Assembly: GCA_021793035.1 (NCBI GenBank)
Contig: JAJYTM010000007.1
Location: forward strand, 1-16,484
Source of the DNA: Microcaldota archaeon
GTDB taxonomy: Archaea > Micrarchaeota > Micrarchaeia > Micrarchaeales > Micrarchaeaceae
DNA length: 16,484 nucleotides
Reading direction: 5' to 3'
Both the position numbers and the translations under genes were made by a program. Position 1 is the stretch's first letter; each line of letters begins with the position of its first letter. The notes under the pieces are model-generated. The model was not told the DNA's origin. It made no database searches and saw only the letters and a list, made by a program, of their open reading frames with translations. Positions 12,564 to 16,484 of this stretch are shown piece by piece.

Positions 12564-12598
12564 GCGATATACTGATAAAGTTATTTCATATATATCGC
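12564..12598. promoter_or_regulatory. 8-bp inverted repeat, possible operator upstream of the tandem Lrp gene
   Basis: GCGATATA (12564-12571) and TATATCGC (12591-12598) are perfect inverted repeats separated by 19 nt. They lie between the divergent promoters of the small RNA (minus) and the Lrp-like gene (plus), 27 bp centre to centre, compatible with binding by a dimer. The following 90 nt to 12686 are extremely AT-rich with several TATTATAATA-like repeats. Confidence 0.35.
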
Positions 12599-12654
12599 AA
12601 ATTTTAACATATAATTATTATAATATTCATTCGTAATACTATTATAATAGATAA

Positions 12655-12662
12655 TATATAAA
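12655..12662 (+). promoter_or_regulatory. TATA box of the tandem Lrp-like gene
   Basis: TATATAAA lies 28 nt (box centre to A of ATG) before the start at 12687, which predicts a leaderless mRNA; no GGTGA site precedes the ATG, in agreement. Confidence 0.5.
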
Positions 12663-12686
12663 TAATATTATTTTAATAATAATACT

Positions 12687-14264
12687 ATGCAAAGGGATAA
12701 ACTTCCAAAGCTAATCAGGGAAAGGATAGACGCACTTGAAAGCGAACTTAACAAAAAGCTCTCGGTTCTTCGTGTTTATAGGGGCAACTATTACATATAC
12801 TCGTATGAAAGGGCCATTTCAAAGGCAAGGGGCAAGAAGGGCCCGATAGTGAGATACATCGGCAAAATAGACGAATCGGGTACCTTCAAGGAGCCGAAGT
12901 ACAAGAGAATGGCAACTTTTCCTGAGCAAACAGGCATGAACCCCAAGGTAAGGGCCGCAATAGACAGGCTCAAGGCACAGAACATGGAGATAAGCGTAAT
13001 ACCGGCAAAAGACGCTTTCTATGTATATGACATAAGGTTCCTGGAAAAGCCGCAGTGCATAGGCACCATAGACAGCAATGGCCGTATGCACGGAATAATA
13101 GGAAAGGAAGAGGCCAAAGCAGGGAAGAAGAAGGAATTGGACAGGGCAGATCTGGCAATCCTCAGATGCCTGAGCATGAACGCCAGGATGCCAATAAGCA
13201 GCATAGCCGAGATAGCCGGCATTACGCCTCAAGCTGCTTTCAGGAAAAAGGCCGTTCTAGAAAAGAAATACGGGATAAAGTATTTTGCAGAGATAGACTT
13301 ATACGAGCTAGGTTACAGCATGTTCCTCTGTTTTGTAAAATTCGATGACTTGGTGCCAAATGCGGAAGACTTGAGAGTGGCATTGGCAAAAGAGCCGAGA
13401 GTGCAGCTCGCAATGCTCACAAAAGGACCGTACGATCTAGTAATATACCTGCTTGCAAACGATAGCAATGACGCTACAATTAACATATACAACTTGAGGA
13501 AGGGTTCTCTAAAAGAATATAAATCGACATGGTACATGGGGCCATACAACAACTATTATGGTTATGTGCCTTTGAGGGATGAGTTCTTCGACATAATAGA
13601 AGAAACAAAGGTATGGAAGAGGAGCAGTGAAGAACGCACGAAGCCGAAAGGCAAGATGACAGTTACGGAATACACAGTACTAAGGGATCTGAATACAAAC
13701 GGCATGTCAACTTTCTCTGATATAGCCGAACGCTTCAAACTAAAGCCGCAGAACGTCAGATATGCATATTACGCGTTGAAGGAGAAGTACAAGTACCTTA
13801 CAAGGATAACTGCAAGCCTTGCAAATGCAGAATTCAAGTACTTAGCAATGATAATAATGAAAATAAATAACATGTCTGCATTCCAGGATACAAGGAAAAA
13901 TCTTATGCTGAATGTTGTCGAAGAAGCCTACCCAACAAACAAATATGCACTAGAAGGTGATATATCAACTCCTGACGGTGTCATATTCATAGCACCCATA
14001 TACAGAGAAGGTAATCTGGATATGCTTAAGAATAACCTTCTGAACACTGTGCGAGGGATAACTTTGGAGGACCTAGTAGTAGAAGAGATACTAATAGGCA
14101 GGCTCTCATACAGGCTTTACGATAACATGTACTCTATGCAGTACAAACCTTTGGTAGAAAAGTATAGGATCAAGACCTATAAAGGCCTTATAAATTATGA
14201 TACCGAACAATACGAACGCATAGAATACAACGAAACAGATATAAGCAACACTAAAGAAGAATAG
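12687..14264 (+). CDS. Large tandem Lrp/AsnC-like transcription regulator with duplicated N-terminal module, 525 aa
   Basis: Two Lrp-like units are seen. Unit 1 (about 150-270): HTH in LDRADLAILRCLSMNARMPI and SSIAEIAGITPQAAFRKKAV, then a RAM-like part with AEIDLYELGYSMFLCFVKFD and RVQLAMLTKGPYDLVIYLL. Unit 2 (about 325-475): HTH in TVTEYTVLRDLNTNGMSTFS and IAERFKLKPQNVRYAYYALK, then a RAM-like part KYLAMIIMKIN. Before them, residues 25-66 (YRGNYYIYSYE, GPIVRYIGKIDESGTF) and 98-135 (AKDAFYVYDIRF, PQCIGTIDSNGRM) are two copies of a strand module ending in I-G-x-I-D-x-x-G. Normal Lrp proteins have about 150 aa and one unit. The module resembles the N terminus of some IS1634-like transposases, a weak hint. 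The mRNA looks leaderless; an inverted repeat upstream suggests autoregulation. Codon use is more A/T-rich than its neighbours. Confidence 0.8.
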   Translation: MQRDKLPKLIRERIDALESELNKKLSVLRVYRGNYYIYSYERAISKARGKKGPIVRYIGKIDESGTFKEPKYKRMATFPEQTGMNPKVRAAIDRLKAQNMEISVIPAKDAFYVYDIRFLEKPQCIGTIDSNGRMHGIIGKEEAKAGKKKELDRADLAILRCLSMNARMPISSIAEIAGITPQAAFRKKAVLEKKYGIKYFAEIDLYELGYSMFLCFVKFDDLVPNAEDLRVALAKEPRVQLAMLTKGPYDLVIYLLANDSNDATINIYNLRKGSLKEYKSTWYMGPYNNYYGYVPLRDEFFDIIEETKVWKRSSEERTKPKGKMTVTEYTVLRDLNTNGMSTFSDIAERFKLKPQNVRYAYYALKEKYKYLTRITASLANAEFKYLAMIIMKINNMSAFQDTRKNLMLNVVEEAYPTNKYALEGDISTPDGVIFIAPIYREGNLDMLKNNLLNTVRGITLEDLVVEEILIGRLSYRLYDNMYSMQYKPLVEKYRIKTYKGLINYDTEQYERIEYNETDISNTKEE

Positions 14265-14289
14265 ATATACTAAAAATAAAATAAAATCT

Positions 14290-14325
14290 TTATCCTCCGC
14301 CTCTTCCTTCTCCTGGTCCTTCCAT
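14290..14325 (-). CDS. Possible microprotein gene, 11 codons (MEGPGEGRGGG)
   Basis: On the minus strand a TATA-like TATTTAAATCC (TTTAAA at 14358-14363) is followed about 25 nt later by CAGGTGA (14331-14337), then 5 nt and ATG 14325, eleven codons, TAA (14292-14290) and a T-rich tract (GATTTTATTTTATTTTTAG, 14288-14270). The RBS context CAGGTGAAATATATGG closely matches that of the 9768 gene (CAGGTGTGATATATGG). An in-frame ATG at 14346 would give MQKQVKYMEGPGEGRGGG. The Gly-rich peptide recalls tails of some small archaeal Gly-rich proteins; it may also be the start of a decayed gene or a small RNA. Confidence 0.35.
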   Translation of the reverse strand: MEGPGEGRGGG

Positions 14326-14477
14326 ATATTTCACCTGCTTCTGCATCTCTGGAAGGATTTAAATACTTTCTTTGCGGATTTTGCACCAAAAGTAACACAA
14401 AAATGCATAGGCAGGCCGCTCCCCCTCATGCATATCGCTGGGCGCAAGCCTTGGCCCTCAAGCGCATAATATTGTCT

Positions 14478-15530
14478 CTAAACCCTGTTTGGGTGCTTTC
14501 CTGTGTTTTCGTGCCTTCCCCTGTTCCTCCTATCGCCTTTGTTGCCTCCCCACTGCGCGTTCCTGTTGCCCTGGTGCTCCTTTTTCCTGCCTCCCCATCC
14601 TGCGCCCCTGTTTCCGATGCTCCTTCTTGTGAACTGCTGCCTTTCCGGTTTCTTCTCCCTTGGAGGGCTGTTCTTCACCTTTTCTACGGCCTTCTCCAGG
14701 TCCTCCTTTAGCTTATCGGCTATGAAGCGCTTCGAATAGAAATCGGCCTTCAGTGCTATGGCGAGCTTGGTAGCATATATCCTTGCAATCCTGCCTCTTG
14801 TGTCCCTCGGCGCTGCCGACACAGCAGGAAGCTTGAACAGTATCCCGTATTTGGGCGGCTTGCTGCCGAACTTTATGTGCTTGAACAGCGCCTTCTCCGC
14901 GCCCAGCAGCTGTATGGTGCTTGCAGGCATCGTCGCCATCTTTTCCATGGAGCCGGCCCTGCTCAGCATCTCCGCCATTATCTTGTCGTCTGTCAAGTAT
15001 ACTGAATTAGGCATAATTGATGTAGCAGTCGCCTTTATGTATTCCGACAGCCTGTCAAGCGTGTCCTGAGTAAGCCTAAGGTATTCGGAGAACGACGATA
15101 TAGCCTTAGCTTCTTCGCTGTCCAACTCCCTTCCGGAGCTGTTCTTCACCTTTTCGAACGCCTCCCTCGCGCTCTCCTCGTCTCCCAATGCCTTGCCCAG
15201 CCTGTCCTCGCTCATGTCGTGATCGGCAAGCATCTTCACAAGCTCTACCAGGCTCGAAGGATTAGTTATCTTTATCTCAGGCACGTACAGGCCGAACCAT
15301 TCGCTCAGCCTCTCGAACACGAGGTTGTAGCCCTTCGACATGTCAAGATAGGCGTTTATCGCCTGCATCAGCGCGAATTCCTCATTGGAGTACTTCTCCT
15401 TTATCTGCCCCTTAACCTGGTCCAGCAGCATGCTGTGCAGGTCCTTGCCCATGTCTTCATTCTGGCTCGCGCCAGCTTCGGCTTCTTCCAATATAACACC
15501 GCATCGAAATGCAACAAAACCTATTGCCAT
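14478..15530 (-). CDS. nop5: Nop5 (Nop56/58 family), box C/D RNP core protein with reduced N-terminal domain
   Basis: Nop5 bridges L7Ae, the box C/D guide RNA and fibrillarin for 2'-O-methylation of RNA. Coiled-coil/NOSIC signatures begin at FERLSEWFGLYVPEI; the Nop domain is clear: GSMEKMATMPASTIQLLGAE, KALFKHIKFGSKPPKYG, and TRGRIARIYATKLAIALKAD. The tail (about 290-350) is basic and Gly-rich (SIGNRGAGWGGRKKEHQG, NAQWGGNKGDRRNRGR), RGG-like. The LSEWFGLYVPEI motif starts near residue 74, against roughly 145 in M. jannaschii Nop5 from memory, so most of the fibrillarin-binding N domain is missing. ATG 15530 is the outer start, but a TTG at 15491 (codon 14) has GGTG 5 nt upstream and agrees better with the TATA box at 15535-15542. 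Lies 68 nt after rpl24e. Confidence 0.9.
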   Translation of the reverse strand: MAIGFVAFRCGVILEEAEAGASQNEDMGKDLHSMLLDQVKGQIKEKYSNEEFALMQAINAYLDMSKGYNLVFERLSEWFGLYVPEIKITNPSSLVELVKMLADHDMSEDRLGKALGDEESAREAFEKVKNSSGRELDSEEAKAISSFSEYLRLTQDTLDRLSEYIKATATSIMPNSVYLTDDKIMAEMLSRAGSMEKMATMPASTIQLLGAEKALFKHIKFGSKPPKYGILFKLPAVSAAPRDTRGRIARIYATKLAIALKADFYSKRFIADKLKEDLEKAVEKVKNSPPREKKPERQQFTRRSIGNRGAGWGGRKKEHQGNRNAQWGGNKGDRRNRGRHENTGKHPNRV

Positions 15531-15550
15531 CTAACCTATAAATATGTTAG
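15531..15550 (-). promoter_or_regulatory. TATA box of nop5 within a short inverted repeat
   Basis: Minus-strand TTTATAGG (15542-15535) is flanked by CTAAC (15531-15535) and GTTAG (15546-15550), an inverted repeat. A start near 15514 is predicted, inside the ATG-initiated frame but upstream of the TTG at 15491. Next to it, 15560-15590 contains overlapping TGCATGCA, ATGCAT palindromes of unknown use. Confidence 0.4.
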
Positions 15551-15598
15551 GTAGAACGGTGTGCATGCATCTGTGCATTATGCATATGAATGCGCGGT

Positions 15599-15787
15599 TC
15601 ACTGCGCTTTATGCTTCTGGGTCTCGTGCTTCCTTTCCTTTGTCTCCTTCTTGTTGAACTTCCTCTTCATCTGCACGTCGTTCTTGAAGCACCTGCTCGA
15701 GCAATAGTACTTTATCAGGCCCGTGTTGTAGACGAACATGGTGCCAGTGCCTTTCTTTATCTCAGTAGAGCAATATGCACACTTCAT
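15599..15787 (-). CDS. rpl24e: 50S ribosomal protein L24e (eL24)
   Basis: The protein is 62 aa, the normal size of archaeal eL24. The zinc-binding cysteines are in MKCAYCSTEI (C3, C6) and YYCSSRCFK (two more, C-x-x-x-C), with the family pattern GTGTMFVYNTGLIKYYCSS, followed by a basic tail (KRKFNKKETKERKHETQKHK). It belongs to the large subunit near the L3/L14 region. ATG 15787 has GGTG 5 nt upstream, 10 nt after the S28e stop. Order L7Ae-S28e-L24e is the standard archaeal operon; the NDK gene that often follows is absent and nop5 takes that place. Confidence 0.95.
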   Translation of the reverse strand: MKCAYCSTEIKKGTGTMFVYNTGLIKYYCSSRCFKNDVQMKRKFNKKETKERKHETQKHKAQ

Positions 15788-15797
15788 ATAAGCACCA

Positions 15798-16043
15798 TCA
15801 CTTCACGCGTATCTCCCTGGCCTCCCTGTTCGTATCAGGCAGCCTTACCTTGTCCCCTATCTTCACAGGGCCGAGCATGTTCCTCCTTATTATCCTGTCC
15901 TTGTCCCTTCCTTCAAGTATCTTGCAGCTCACCGAGTATATCTCGCCGTAAATGCCTGTCTTCCTCCTTCTCTCTACATCGACTATCTCGGCTAGGTAGC
16001 CTGAGAAGCTCATCGAGGGCGGTGGTTGTTGCTGGTCTGCCAT
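15798..16043 (-). CDS. rps28e: 30S ribosomal protein S28e (eS28)
   Basis: The 81-aa product has an OB-fold core of eS28: FSGYLAEIVDVERRRKTGIY, then CKILEGRDKDRIIRRNMLGP and VKIGDKVRLPDTNREAREIR, ending in the typical E-A-R-E-I-R. The N terminus has an unusual MADQQQPPPSMS leader of about 12 residues not needed for the fold; a shorter start is possible but no nearer ATG has a better site. It follows the L7Ae stop by 13 nt. Confidence 0.95.
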   Translation of the reverse strand: MADQQQPPPSMSFSGYLAEIVDVERRRKTGIYGEIYSVSCKILEGRDKDRIIRRNMLGPVKIGDKVRLPDTNREAREIRVK

Positions 16044-16056
16044 AGTGCATCATCAT

Positions 16057-16428
16057 TTACTTTTGCTGCTTCCCTGTAACTAGGGATATGACCTCCTTTA
16101 TCGCGCCGTCGGCATTGCCCCTGCCTTCCACGGCAACCGCTGCGCATGGAGTATTGAGGCCGATGCTCTTGCCGAGGTCTGCCTTCTTCGGAACGTAGCT
16201 GTACGCTATGCCTTTCTGCTCGCACAGGCCCGGAAGGTGCATGACAACTTCCTCTGGCTCTATGTCCTCGGCCATGACTACGAATGTGGCAAGGCCGCGC
16301 TCGACGCTCTTCGTTACCTCGTTAACGCCCTTCTTTATCGTCCCTGACTGCTTAGCTAGCTGCAATGCCTCATAGGTCTTTGAAGCCGCTTCCTCTACCA
16401 CTTCGAATTTCACGTATGATTTTGCCAT
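16057..16428 (-). CDS. rpl7ae: Ribosomal protein L7Ae (eL8), kink-turn binder
   Basis: L7Ae binds kink-turns in 23S rRNA, box C/D and H/ACA guide RNAs and RNase P RNA. The 123-aa product shows the family pattern: TIKKGVNEVTKSVERGLATF (kink-turn contact G-x-N-E-x-T-K), VVMAEDIEPEEVVMHLPGLC, then IAYSYVPKKADLGKSIGLNT and CAAVAV. ATG 16428 (MAKSYVKF) is chosen; the in-frame GTG at 16437 is the ribosome binding site GGTGA itself (5 nt spacing). A TATA-like TTGTATTTAC near 16460-16470 would be the promoter of the L7Ae-S28e-L24e unit. L7Ae and Nop5, encoded in the same strand block, meet in the box C/D RNP. Confidence 0.96.
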   Translation of the reverse strand: MAKSYVKFEVVEEAASKTYEALQLAKQSGTIKKGVNEVTKSVERGLATFVVMAEDIEPEEVVMHLPGLCEQKGIAYSYVPKKADLGKSIGLNTPCAAVAVEGRGNADGAIKEVISLVTGKQQK

Positions 16429-16484
16429 AATGTTCACCGTCGGTTTTTACGTCATCCAGTAAATACAAATAACGAGCCGTAATT

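Noticed and set aside
14346..14477. Box C/D guide RNA near nop5
   Set aside because: No convincing pair of C (RUGAUGA) and D (CUGA) boxes at the right spacing; the stretch shows only a minus-strand T run near 14400 that may end nop5 transcription.
1..16484. CRISPR array, integrase, prophage or defence island
   Set aside because: No regularly spaced repeats, no integrase or phage genes, and no defence gene set were seen; the IS element is the only mobile part.

Overview
The window is from an archaeal chromosome. Evidence: archaeal/eukaryal-type ribosomal proteins (eL8/L7Ae, eS28, eL24), Nop5 of box C/D RNPs, archaeal-type PheS with N-terminal winged helices, a tRNA-Arg with a non-canonical T-loop intron, TATA boxes about 25 nt before starts, and GGTGA-type ribosome binding sites. 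Small compact genes, an odd tRNA intron, a shortened Nop5 and divergent synthetase residues suggest a DPANN archaeon, perhaps Micrarchaeota/ARMAN-like. That placement is inference and was not tested by any search.

Layout. 1-92: start of a ribonucleotide reductase (ATP-cone), running off the left edge. 258-1514: three small genes (an unknown helical protein, a beta-sandwich protein, a winged-helix protein; the last two overlap tail to tail). 1649-2642: PRC-barrel protein plus RNase HII, the latter apparently beginning at an AUA codon. About 2662-4419: an IS200/IS605-type element with a disrupted tnpA, a tnpB whose RuvC-II acidic residue looks changed, and a recognisable omega-RNA/right end. 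It sits directly upstream of tRNA-Arg(UCG), apparently in that gene's promoter. 4612-5040: unknown small protein, divergent from the next block. 5152-9113: a probable N-glycosylated surface protein, pheS and pheT, probably one operon. 9154-11619, minus strand: a tetraether-synthase-like (Tes/MJ0619-type) radical SAM enzyme followed by a small HMA-fold-like protein without metal-binding cysteines. 11798-12317: two small genes, one a stand-alone Lrp/AsnC RAM-like domain. 12327-12686: no protein gene, but a well-delimited candidate structured RNA on the minus strand with its own TATA box and oligo-T end, a repeated GC-hairpin motif, and a perfect inverted repeat upstream of a 525-aa tandem Lrp-like regulator (12687-14264). 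14290-14325: a possible 11-codon gene with promoter, RBS and terminator. 14478-16428, minus strand: L7Ae, S28e, L24e, then Nop5; L7Ae and Nop5 share the box C/D RNP, so this is a translation/RNA-modification block.

Most notable observations: the AUA start of RNase HII, the T-loop intron together with the IS at the tRNA promoter, the candidate RNA at 12398-12500, the Tes-like enzyme with its HMA-like partner, and the tandem Lrp regulator with a duplicated N-terminal module. All gene functions are from reading motifs by eye; none was confirmed by database search.
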